From: Anarhynchus alexandrinus
Lineage: Eukaryota > Chordata > Aves > Charadriiformes > Charadriidae
Reading direction: 5' to 3'
Length of the DNA stretch: 64,000 nt
Assembly: GCA_008711295.1 (NCBI GenBank)
Contig: VUYV01000405.1
Span: forward strand, 216,547-280,546
The notes under the pieces were generated by a model. That model saw only the letters and a list, made by a program, of their open reading frames with translations. It did not search any database and was not told the DNA's origin. Shown here in pieces: positions 1 through 12,800 of the stretch. Both the position numbers and the translations under genes were made by a program. Position 1 is the first letter of the stretch, and every line of letters starts with the position of its first letter.

Positions 1-682
1 AACTCATTGATTATGCAAACTATGTTCCAAGAAGAAACATGAATAGGTATAAGGAATACAAAATAAAAACAAGCATTTGTAAAGAGAAAACGAGCCACAG
101 GAGGAGAAATCCCCTGTGTAACTCCCAGCGCTGTAATAAATATTCTTTGCTCCACCGAATTTGCCCCGGACTAAAATTAATACATTGAGTGTGTTTCTCA
201 CACATGTTAGGTTGGAAAGGCTCCAGTTACTCTTTGCCAAGCATGAGTATTGTTGGGTGGTTGTGTATGATCTCAGTTGATCATACGCATCACATCCTCA
301 TAGCATGTTTGCTGTGGAATAAAGGGCGCAGTTACACAATTGTAGAATCTGGCTTCTCCCTACACAGCAAGGGGCAGCACAAAATTGATCCCAAGAATGT
401 GAAAGCATAAGGCTCCAAAACTACTAAGACGACATGAAAAGACCCCAACCAAACCAAGACAACTTTTGCTTATTTCTGCACATGCAATTAAGGAGAGTAA
501 TTGAGAGCTTTAATTCTGTGAAAACAAAATAAATGCTATGCACGTTCAGTAGAAGTCTAGGGTCTTTTTAAAAAGTTGTTAAACAAAAAACATTGGACAT
601 CAAAAAAACTGCCAAAATAACCTGTTAGTTCACCTGCCTTGGTGCATGACATTAAATGAAGCATTGAGATGTAGGGCATTAC
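1..682 (-). other. PCNT intron, 5' part only
   Basis: Start of the intron after exon 32. AT-rich; I see no exon, repeat or RNA gene in it. Confidence 0.6.
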
Positions 683-833
683 CTCCAAGGCCTTTGTCTT
701 TTCATCTTCTGCTTTCTTATGCTGAAGCTGTTGTTCCTCAAACAAACCCCGTAGCTCTGTTTCCTTCAGATGTTCTGCCTGCAAGTCCTCAAGTGCAGCT
801 GTCAAATCCTTTTCTTTTTTTTCCAATGCAAAA
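683..833 (-). CDS. PCNT: PCNT exon 32, last in window (151 bp)
   Basis: After a split Cys codon the exon reads [20 protein letters not shown] then [20 protein letters not shown], at donor gtaatg, phase 0. In vertebrate pericentrin this is followed by further coiled coil and the PACT domain, so several exons must lie before position 1. Confidence 0.91.
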
Positions 834-3800
834 CTGAAAAGTTCAAAACGATACTTCTGTCTATGTTCAGAACAAAACATCCTTCACCAGCAAGGCAAGC
901 AAGACATTTTGGACTACTTTTTTGTGAGCTGGTCTATTGACTTGTTTCTTTAAGATGGCCTCTGCTTTTTCTAAAGAGGGTCAGTTTTCAAGTCACAGCT
1001 ATTTAGCATCTGAAAACGTTTACCTCCCTGCCAGCAAAGCTAGAATTGCTCTATTTAGTAACAGTTAGAAGACAGGGAGAAGTTACCTATCCTGGCAGAG
1101 CAAAACTGTTGTCCTGTGAGAGGAAAGAAAAACAAGAAGTAACAACCAAAGACTAAGACAAAAGCTGCAAGAGTGGGGTACATCAGGGATATGGGATCTA
1201 GTCTGTTCACTTTTAGTACACCCATACAACATGCACTTGTTTCCAAAACCTTCTCAGTCAAGGCTACAGAAAAGATAAGTATGCAAATTTGAATTGAAGA
1301 ATAGATAAATTTAAGCAGTTAGTAAAGAAAAATTAACATATCCATGTCAAGTGAGAGAGGTTAGTTTTCCTCCTTGTGTTTCCAAGTGCTAAGCCATTTG
1401 TGGATCCAATGAGTGTAAAGCTCTTTCAGATCTGTTGGTAAATAAAAATAAATTAATAAATCTATTTCTCACCATAACTGGTTTATTTCCCTCTGAAGCT
1501 CTTCTAAGGATTTCTGCAGCCTTTCATTCTCTTGCTTACTTTCATAAAGCTCTAATTTCAGGGCTGATTTTTCTTGATTCAAGTAATCACATGTTTCAGA
1601 GGCTCTCTTCTGCTCCTCAGACAGGGTGCTGTGCAAATCACTTACAACAGATTTTTCCTGCTGAAGCTTATATTCTAATAATTCAACTAGGATAAGAAAA
1701 TGTTAACAGTTATTTGTATTACAGAGAATTTGACAATGTTATCAATTACAGTGGTTCAAATGGGGAAAAAAAAAATATCAGCTGTATTAAAGTGTTCTTG
1801 TCTGGAGAATTCTTTTCTTTGCAAACATGGCAGGAATCAGCAGAGAGATACACATACAGAGAGCTAGTGTATATTGAGATACACTAGCTCTCCTGCTAGT
1901 GGACCAGGCAAAGCGAGAAGAACGTGAAAGCTGGGAGAGACTATGAAAGCCACTGTGATATACTATAAGCAACATGTTACTAATGAATTCTAAACCTCAT
2001 TAAGCAAACCCATCCATTTACTAGCAAACCTATACAGAGAGAATCTCCTGAAAACTAACAAGGGTATTTTGCTATCCTTTACGGGTTTTCTACATGCATA
2101 CGCTATTTAACAGACTCATCCTTCAGTTATACTGCTTTGGGTTATTTTAAAGCTTCTCTTTGCTTTTCACAGATTTTTCATAACTACTAAATATTACAAA
2201 GAAGAATAATCCCTTCCTCTGCTAAACTTGTAGGAAACCTCAGTGCATTAGTAAAACTGAGGAATTGTACAGCTTCTTTGCAAAACAATCTTTTTTTTTT
2301 CTTTTATCTTCTAGGCAAAAAAGGAAAGAACTGACATAGAAGACCAGATAACAAGAACTTGGGATTACTACCTTTCCTCCGAAGGCAGTGTTCTTGTTTG
2401 CTCCCATGATCTTCTGCTTTGGTAAGGGTTTCCTGTAACTGCTGTAGCTTCTCCTGGTTCTGAAGATGTGTCATGCGTAGCTGAGCTCGGAGATCCTGTA
2501 TCTCAGAGAGCAAGCTATTCCGGTCTGAGGAGAAAAGGTGCTCTACAACCATCTGCCTCTGTTCCTCCTGAAAACAAACCAAGTCCTATTAAATCTACAA
2601 GGCTATTCCCATATTTTCTACAAAGATAAACCCTAGAGAAACCCTTGCAGTACAAGTTATATACAGACGCAACATCAAATGACTAAGTTCATGCTTCATG
2701 TTAACATTAAGTAAAAAAGAAAAACCCTACTTCACTACATTCCAAATAAAGTAATAGTTATTGATATAGTTTATACATCATTGTTATTAAAAAACACCTG
2801 CTCTGAACCTAAAACCTAAATATTATCAGCAAAAATTTCCAAACAGATTCAGAGTTAGTTCAATATATACCCTTTGCAAGAGAAGCCTGCGAAGCTCTAG
2901 ATGGAGTTCTTCCCCTCCTTCCATTTTTATCAAATATTTCCTGTTCACTATCACAATCTCCAGATGACTATTTTTTCTGGATGCCAGCTAAAATAATCAA
3001 TAGGCTTTGTAAGACAATATACGAAGTCTGAGAAAAACGGTACCAAAACAGACTATAAAAGCCTATTGATCCCACACAATCTGAATTAATGCACAAGGTA
3101 AGATTTAACAACAGAAGTAATAAGACTGTAAAAACCTCAAAAAAATATGGGGGAACAGAAGTGATTTACAAACATAACACTTAAAGAGGTTTTCTTACTT
3201 GTTGTTTCATTATATACTCCATTTTTTCCACTAATGAACTTTCATCACCAGACTCGGTATTGGAGAAGTGAGACTTCAAATCAATTTGCAACACATTTCT
3301 CTCCTTCTCTAACACGCTCTGTACTACTTGCAGAAGTTCTCCTCTCCAGTCAGCAGCAATACCTGAATATTCCTTTTAAAAAAATATTACTTCTTTAAAA
3401 CGGCATCTCTCTCTATCTCTAATACAATCTTCCATGTCATTACCGTGTAAGAGTATACCTATCTGTTAATTTAAGCAGACCAGAGGTGTTCGAAGAGGCT
3501 CGTTCAAATCTCAAAGGAAAGAGTCCCTTGCTCCTCATACACGTATATATACGTGCACACTAACTACATAACAATATACATTTCTCTATATACAAAAATC
3601 TGGTTACCTTGCTTTAAAGGATATTATTATTGTCATACCTTGTCTCCTTTATCTGCCACCTTGCTAAGGTAATCTTTCAGTGACTGTATAGCATCCAGCA
3701 AGGTTAAACCTTCCTTCTGACATCCCTCCATCACCACTCTGGTCTGATGAACATTTTTCAGCTCACTAAAACCAAAGGGATATTCTGACAAAGCCAGTAT

Positions 3801-6800
3801 TTTGCGGCTCTCCTCATATACCATCTTTAGCACAGTCTGAGAAGGAAAAAACACCATAATACATAACATTAGGAAACAGGCATCAGCATCCTGACTGTAA
3901 AAGCAGGATGGGATAGCACGAGACAACAAATATAACAAGGCTGTGATACAGGTAAAGACATGCAGGTCTGCCCTGCTACCTGACATGCTTAATAAACTAA
4001 GAATACACATACACGCGCACACACACACACACAGAGTGAGACAACAGTTACCAGAGAATTTTTATATCCTAACAACTGAGGACAATATTTAAGAATACAG
4101 TAGACATTCACAATGCTAATGTAGAAATGGCAGCCTCAGCCAGTGCATCTTATTGCTGCATACATCAACATGCTAATATGGAATTAAGCCAAAGGACTGT
4201 ACTTTATCTTTGTTGTTTCTGAACTACTTAGCTAACTTTTCTGGGAATAAATTAAATTCCAACAAGTCTGAAGCCATGTTACCAAACCTCAGTGAAGTTA
4301 GAAACCTGAATTACATATTTAGACAACCTTGGCTTAATTTAGCAGATTATGTAGAAAGTACATCTCCCAAAATAATCAGTCTTAATTTACACAGTGGAAA
4401 TTGTTTCCTCTGACATCATCAGATAAAATAACCTCTTTTAAATAAATTCCCTGTTTCCAAACTATAACATCATGCACAGATGTTTCCTGGTCTCCTTTCA
4501 AGGAAGGTCACTGGAGATTTAAGTGCTTTTCTACATACATCTCAAAAAAAAATATCCCAGCCTTGATGTGGAGCTGTTTCTCATTGCTACTCACTTTAAC
4601 AACAACAATATGGAGTACTTTTCTTTAACTCTTGATAGTCTGTCTTTACGCTTTTTTGAATGACTTAACTTTTGAACCAACTGGAGTTGCTTTTCTGTCA
4701 CTGGAATCAAAATAGTGATTACTTCAAGAACCAATGCTAAACGATGAAAATCTCTAGTAACATTAACAACAGAAGCACACTAAAGTATTCAAACTAAACA
4801 TTTAGTACTGAAATATGCACTCAGATCTTTCAGCCAGTAAAGCCTAGATCCTTGAAGGAAACTAAATTTAAAAATTCTGTTTCTTAAGGTAAAATAAAAT
4901 TCAGCTCTTCCATGAAGTCTATGAAACTATGCTCTTTGAGAATTATGAATTTTTTAGGTACAGAATCATAGCATGGTTTGGGTTGGAAGGGACCTTTAAA
5001 GGTCATCTAGTCCAACCCCTCTGCTACAGGAACAAGGACATCTTTCATTAGATCAGGTAGCGCAAACTCTCGTCCAACCTAACCTTGAAAGTTTCCAGGG
5101 ATGGAGCATCCACAGCTTCTCTAGACAAATTATTCTGGTATCTCACCAACCTCATCATAAAGAATTTCTTACTTATGTCCAATCTAAATCTACCCTCTTT
5201 TAGTTTAAAATTCTTGCTCGTTCTCCTGTCACTACAAGCCCTGGTAAAAAGCCCCTCCCCATCTTTCTTATAAGCCCACTTTAAGTATTGGAAGGCCACA
5301 ATAATGTCTCCTGGGAGCCTTCTCTTCTCCAGGCTGAACAACCCCCACTTTCTCAGCCTGTCCTCATAGGAGAGGTACTCCAGCCCTCTGATCATCTTCG
5401 GGACCCTCCTCTGGACTTGCTCCAACAGGTCCATGTCTTCCCTGTGCTCAGGGCTCCAGAGCTGGATGTGGTGTCTCACAAGAGCAGAGTAGAGGGGGAG
5501 AGTCACCTCCCTCAACCTGCTGGCCATAATTCTTTTGATGCAGCCCAGAATACGCTTGGCTTTCCAGGCTGTGAGCAGACAGTGCTGGATCACATCCATT
5601 TTTTCATCCACCAGTACCCCCAAGTCCTCATCCTCAGGGCTGCTCTAAATCCCTTCATCCCCCAGCCTGTATTGATACCAGGGGTTGCCATCACCCAGGT
5701 GCAGGACCTTGGCAATTGGCCTTGTTGAACCTCATGAGGTTCACATGGGCGCAACTCCTCCAGCCTGTCCACGTCCCTCTGGATAGCATCCCTTCCCTCA
5801 AGTGAATCAATTGCACCACTCACTCACCTTGGTGTCATCCACAAACTTGCTAAGGGTGCACTCATTCCCACTCTCTATGTCATCAATGAACATATTAAAT
5901 AGTATTGTTCCCAGTACAGACCCTTGAGGAACATCACTCATTACTGTTTATCACTTGGACACTGAGCTGTTGACTGTAACTCTTTGGATGCGGCCATCCA
6001 GCCAATTCCTGTCCATCCATCGAATCCGTATCTCTCCAATTTAGAGGCAAGAATGTTGTGGGGGACCATATCAAAGGCCTTACAGAAGCCCTAGTAGATG
6101 ACATCAATTGCTGTTCCCTTGTCCACTGATACAGTCACTCCATCGTAGAACGCCACCAGATTAGTTAGGCACAATTTGCCCTTGGTGAAGCCCTGTTAGC
6201 TGTATCTAATCACCTTCCTGTGTTCTATATGCTTCAATGTAAGTTCCAGGAGGATCTGTTTCATTATCTTACTGGGCACTGAGGTGAGGCTGAAAGGTCA
6301 GTAGTTCCAAGGGTCCTCTTTCTTACTCTTTTTAAAAATGGGTGTGATGTTTCCCTTTCCGCAGTCACTGGGGACTTCATCTGTCTGCCATGACTTTTCA
6401 AAGATGTAGCTGCTAAGCCGCTCAACATCATTTGCCGATTCCCACAGGACCCTGGGATTCGTGTCTTTGGGTCCCATGGACTTGTGTATATTCAGGTTCC
6501 GCAGGTGATCTTGAACCTGACCTTCTCTTATGATGAGAGGGACTTCATTCCTCCAGTCCCTGCCTTGAGGTTCAGGGACTTAAGATGTGAGAAAAGTGAT
6601 TGCCAGTGAAAACTTGGCAAAAAAGTAGAGTACCTCAGCCTTGTCAGTTGTTACTAATTCTCCTGTCTTATTTATCGTGTGTGCGTGCGTGTGTGTACAC
6701 ACACATTTTCTTTAAATCTTCCTTTTCTGTCCAATGTACTTGTAGAAGCCCTTCTTATTATTCTTCCTCTCATTCCTTGCCAAATTCCCCTCCAATTGTG

Positions 6801-9800
6801 CTTTCCTGATCCCATCCTTACACATCCAGCCAGCATCCCCATATTCTTCCCAGGTTACATATTCCTGGTTCCACTGCCTGTGTGGTTCCTTCTTACACTT
6901 TAGTTTGACCAAGGTGTCCTTACTCAGCCATGCTTGTGTCCTGCCTTCCTTCCTTGCCTAATTTCTTACACATGTGAATCAAAAGCTCTGGTGCTCTAAG
7001 GAAAGTGTCCTTAAATAGCTGCCAGCTCTGTTCTGGTCCTTTATCCCCAAGGACAGTTTCCCAGGCAGTCCCATCCACAAATTTCTTAAACAACTGAAAA
7101 CTTGCTGTCCTAAAATTCAGCATCCTGACTCTACTCTGTTGTTCAAAGACAGCTCTGTACAATCAATCCTCCCCCCCGCCCTCCTTTTTTACATAGGGAG
7201 AAACTCCACTGCCTCTCCTTCCTTGCCTGTCTCTTCTGAACAGTTTATAGCCATCAATTGCATTGGTCCAATTGTGTGATTTGTCCCATCAAGTTTCAGT
7301 GACGGCAGTTAGATCATAGCTTTCTAGCTGCACAGTGACTTCCAGCTCCTCCTGTTTGTTACCCATGCTATGTGCATTGGTATAAGGCACTTCACTTGGG
7401 CTGTTGACTGTGTCACCTTTTTGGAGGAAGACGCAGCTTCTTTGAGGCATTGCATAGGTTGGTTCTTAATAAATCAGCAGCCCCTGGCTCTTCTCAGTTG
7501 CTCAAAACCCCATCCTCCTCTCTGGCCAAGTCTAACTTAAAGCTCTCCTTATAGGTTTGGGCAGCTTATTTGGTCCCACTTGGTCATGTGAATCACTTCA
7601 GCCCCCAACAGACCCAGCTTCTCAAAGGTACCTCTATGAACATAGAAACCAAAACCTTGAGTACAGCATCAGCTACACAGCCAGGCATTCACCTGTTGTG
7701 TCCTCCATCCTGGACCCCTTCCTCTGACTGGGAGGATAGAGAAGAATACCACCTGTGTTCCCAATCCTTCTAACACTGATCCTAGGGACACATAGTCATC
7801 TTTTGATGGTTCCAAGTTGCCTTGTTACAGTATTATTAGACCCTACATGGAACAGTAGGCGCAGATCATAATCTGTAGGGTTCACCGGGCTTGGCAGCCT
7901 CTTAGTGATGTCACAAATACAAGCTCCTGGTAGGCAGCTAACTTCTCTAGAGAAATCGTCTGGACAGCAAATGGATGCTTCAGTGACTCTCAGTAAGGAT
8001 TCTCCAATTACTAATACTTAACATGCTTTTCTGGTGGCACTGGTTCTAATGCAAGCAGGTGGTTGCATCAGCTTTGCATGGTTGGCTTTTCCTGGGTCAT
8101 GTCAGTTACTCAATATGCTCTTCATTCTCCAATGCCAGAGCATTATGTGTGTTACGAAGAGGCACTTCAGAGGATGGGGGAAGGTTCTTCCTTCTGCCCC
8201 AAGCAGAGATAAAGGTCCAATCTCCTTCATCTCATGAGTTACTTGTGTCAGTCATCTTAAGTTTGAATTCAGGCTTACCTTTCCCTCACACAGCCTTCCT
8301 TCATTGAACACATCTTCCTTCATTTTGCTGAGCAAGCTGAAAGAATCTGCTAAACATTTTAGGAGGCAGCATTCACTTCCTAGGAAGTGTATTTCTTCTA
8401 GTTTCTTATTACTCAAGTTTCTTCAAGTATTCAAACTCCCTGTAGCCTACTGCACTTACCCACATACTTCTCACCAGCCTCACAGATGAGATGATTTGGA
8501 GCACTGAGTTTCTCCCTTTCACCAGCTAGAACTCCTGAAATGGCTGAGAGCTTGTTCAGCTGCAGCATGAAACCCAGGCATATACTTTCTTACACTTGCC
8601 TTACTGACTATGGTAAGCAATCACCGCTCAGTCTTCTCTATATTCTTCATGCTCCTTGAACTGACCCTGAAAGATCCCTTCACACCTTGCAGTGGTGTTT
8701 CCACAGCTCCCCATCATATCAGAATGACAAGAATAGGCAGGGGAGCATGATGTCAGCTAGCTATGCTTATTTATGAAACAGATTTCAGTAAAGCTTCCAA
8801 GACAAACCCAATTAGTCCTTGTATTGCCACATTCTGGAACATCACCAGTGCTGTTGCAACCACCCAGCAAAACTTCTTCAATTCTAGCAAGTACACGACA
8901 AGACAAATGTCAGTAAATTTGTCCCACGAGACACGCAAAAATGACCCAAGAACCATAATCCACCTGAAGTTTAAACCATTACAGAACAGTTTACAGTATA
9001 AAGGTAGCAGATAACTATTTTATATTAGCATTTCAATTTTGCTGTTTCAGTTTTAATTTGCTGGTATGCTTCTAGTAATCATATATTACCTTCAGCTGTG
9101 GTGAAAGTATTTCTTTTTCTCTCATTGATTCCATAATATCTGGAAACATTCCACAGTACTGCAGATAAGCCATGAAACTAGCACCCAGGTGTTCTGACAT
9201 TTGTAGCTCCTGCTTTAGTTTAGCTGCCAAATTTGACATGGTATCTGAAGAAAGAGACCGCCCCCACAAGTGTTACACAGATGAAAAGAACATGAAACCA
9301 GCATAACCGCTTGCAAAATAACCAGGATTTCTTCTGTTAGTATGAATGCAGGGTCAGCTGAAGTTAGTTGGTTGAGATCTCAACTAACTTAAACAAGTAA
9401 AAAGGTTATAAGTTGCCTTTAGCACCAGAGAAAGTGCTGTAGTTAAGTCAGGACTTACTAAAACCCCATGTCTCCTTTTCCGTATGTAAAGATGAAGAGG
9501 TAAAAACAGACTTCCACTAGCACAAATATACAAGTCTTTCTAAACAAAAAAACACCTGACAAAGGCATAGCTTTCAAATAAAAGATCTACAGTAAAATAA
9601 AAAGGGAGAAAGAGGAAAGTTTATAATATTTTTATATGGAAGTTAACAAAAGGTGAAAGGAATTGACAAAGTTCAACTTACTACTGCCATATCCATCACT
9701 CATTACACCTATGGCAGACGCTCTTGATCTTACATCATCTTGTAAATCACAAGGGGTTAAAGTTAGATTATCAGCTTCTCTCACCTGCTTGGAAATAATT

Positions 9801-12800
9801 TTTCACATTAATGTTAGTTTTCTTAATCCAGCCGTAGTTTTCTGCATTTGTAACAACTTTGTTACTAGTGCAGATTCTAGCAAATGCCTGCTTGATTGTA
9901 GTGTTAGAGATGGCAAATACCACGATGAATGCAACATTGCGGCTTTGTGGAAGCCATTCCATCTCATTTTTTTCTCCATTTTAATATTCTTAACAAACAG
10001 ACACGTATTTATAATTAATTGCCCTTCAAAAGTAAGGCAAAAATATACAACCAAAGATTAATTTTTTGAAGTACAGACTTCATCATCCTGTGAAATGATA
10101 TGGACAGAAATATATAAAATAATTCCTCCTCTATTCTCCAATTCTGAAACAGTCTCTTCTAACACTCAACAACACATTCATAAGTGGAGAACTGTTACAG
10201 TAAATTGAGTACCATAGTAGCAAAAATGTTTCACAGGTTTTAGCTCAATTACTTGCACATGAAGTATTATCAGAAATTTATCAGTTACTTCCCTGTAGCA
10301 TCACTGTGAAAGCACCAGGATTTGAAGAGTCATCTCAACAAATCTGAGAACACTCGAGCGACACCCATGTTTTTACTGACACCGCATCAGCAGCATATAG
10401 ACGTGCAGGACGCAAAACCTGCTGCAAGCAGCTTATTGATCAATTTTAAGTTTTGGGAGACTGTTTTCAATTATTAGAAGCAGTGGTAAACAGTGTTTTA
10501 ACACAGGCCAGAAGGGGCTCCACTATTTGACAGTGAGAGAGGAACTAACAATCATATATCCAGAACATTACTGGACTTATCCCTGTTGGTGTGTGTGTTA
10601 CTATTACTTGGAGCAAATGGCCCAACAATGATCTGAAGGGGACAGAGCTGAGGAGTCTTGTTTAATTAGAATTAAATCTGACATGAAATATCACTTACTA
10701 AAATCTTCTTCTCCAGATCTTGGTCATCAGAGTAGGTACTTTCAGAGAAAGCTGGAGATTTTCTACCTACTCCCACTGCTGCTTCCTCACTGCCGTTTCC
10801 ATACAGGTTAGTATATCCCAGCAATACATAATTATCCTCTTGCATGGATGAACTGGAGTGCATAATTTCAAAATCTGTGCTTTGAACTTCCGAAAAGGGC
10901 GTCAGATGAAACACTGGTTGAAGCTCCATACTTATATCTTGCTTTCTCACAATCTCAGGTGAGCCCCACGAAGCCATACCTGCAATGAAGTTTTGGAAAT
11001 CTTTTGAAGTGTCTTTGTCTATGTTCAAATTGTGTTTTGGAGAATCAGGAGTTTGATGAATTTCCAACATTTGCTGGCAATGCTTCTTCATATCTTGCTC
11101 CTCTTCAGACTTGTTGATCACATCCAATTCCTGTGTCAAGATATTTTCTTGTGATTGCTTAATCTGAGTTTTTGGATTTATACTGTGAGTCGTCAAGTCA
11201 AACATAACTTCATCTTTTTTCTACAATGAAATAACACACATTAATTGTTTAATGGAATTTAAATATGATTTTGCAAACTGAAAAACATGCATTTAAAAAT
11301 ATCTTCACAAAATTTAATAGTTGTATCTCTTATTATTCCCAGTTTTTATGTAAAAATGACATGACAGTTTAGTATATTTTATATGCCGGCTAACTGGGCT
11401 TTTTAACAAGCATATTATCAACAGGAGAAAAAAAATCTTACAATAAGCAATTTTATTTATGCAGAGCTGACTTTTGTATCAGTCAGGAAAAAAGGGTATT
11501 CCTTGTAGATAATCTAAATGGTAATATACATTAGATACATCTAATGGTTTTGTATGTATTTAATTATTTTCTTTTTATTTTATTATTAATATTTTATTGA
11601 AGTAGTTTACTTCCTTCTATAAGTCTTTTCCCCTCCTCTGCCTCTCTCTTTGAAGAGAGGTAAGCGGGGAGAATCTGTCAGTCCCATCTAGGGTGCCCCA
11701 TGTCCCCAGTGGTCAATTCGGCTTAAATCACAACACTTATGCCTTGCTCCCTCCACTTTTTCATCTTCAGTGCCCTAGGCACTGAATCCTCTCAAAGCCC
11801 CCTCCCAAGCTGGTCCACCCACTGCTTTCAGAGTGGTCTGTTTTCCCTCTTTGCTGCCTTTCCGCCCCCACCTTCTCTCTTCAAATGAGGAATTTTTGGA
11901 TCCCTGGTTCTGCAGTTCCCTCTGTTTTACAGCCATCATCCGGAGGAAGTTTTAACAGGACTAGAACAATCTGTCTTCAAAGGAACCCTGCCAGACAGCA
12001 GAGCTTTGCCCTGTTTTGCGAAGTGGTACCTCCCAAAGCATCCTGCAACCCAAGGTCTACACATCCTAGGACACATATGCAGTCAAAATCTTTCTGTTTG
12101 GCAGTTCTTTGCTGATTTTTCCTTCAATTGCTTATTCCAAGTAATTTTAAGATAAAAATCACTCTTTTGACCTCTTAGATTCTGTGGCTAAGAGTCTAAA
12201 TGATGCACTGTTTGAAAAGACATTTTAATTTATTTTAAACCCGCCACCACACAAATTCCATTTCGTCCTCCATACCTCTTATGTTGTAAGATACAGCAAA
12301 TAATTGTTCTCTCTCTCTTTTTAGACCGTCACCTTAATCCTTTTGTGTTGATCATGCACCTTAGCTGATGAGTCCTAGCTTATTTTAAGCCTAGTTGTAG
12401 TTGCAAATTTACCGTTTTAGCTGCTCCTCCAGCTTTCATTTTAATGCCTTTCCTAATTTTCACACTGTTCCCACTTTTGAGCCCAAGAATAACTGTAGGG
12501 GGTTTCTGTAGGGTTTTTTTTTCTGCCTATTGCTGTAAAAGACAATAAAAATGCTTCTATAAATACATTAACAACAAAAGGAGGACTAGGGAGAATCTTC
12601 CTCCTTTATTGGATGCAGAGGGAAACACAGAGACTAAGGATGAGGAAAAGTCCTTCTTTGCTTCAGTCTTTAATAGCAGGACTAATTGTTTGCTGGGTAC
12701 CCAGCCTCTTAAGCTGGAAGACAGGGGTGGGGAACAGAATGAGACCTCCATTGTGACAAGCTCAGTATTGTTTGTTCACCAAACCTAAAAACTCACATTG

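Larger units (their letters stand above)
834..2371 (-). other. PCNT introns between exons 30-32
   Basis: Two introns (834-1472 and 1687-2371) flank exon 31. The only structure seen is the hairpin at 1859-1892; otherwise unique AT-rich sequence. Confidence 0.6.
3837..9089 (-). other. PCNT intron 26/27 (5.25 kb) with CR1
   Basis: Contains a CA microsatellite at 4011-4034, about 0.9 kb of unremarkable AT-rich sequence, the long CR1 at about 4959-8300, and about 0.8 kb more (8300-9089) in which I recognise nothing. Confidence 0.6.
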
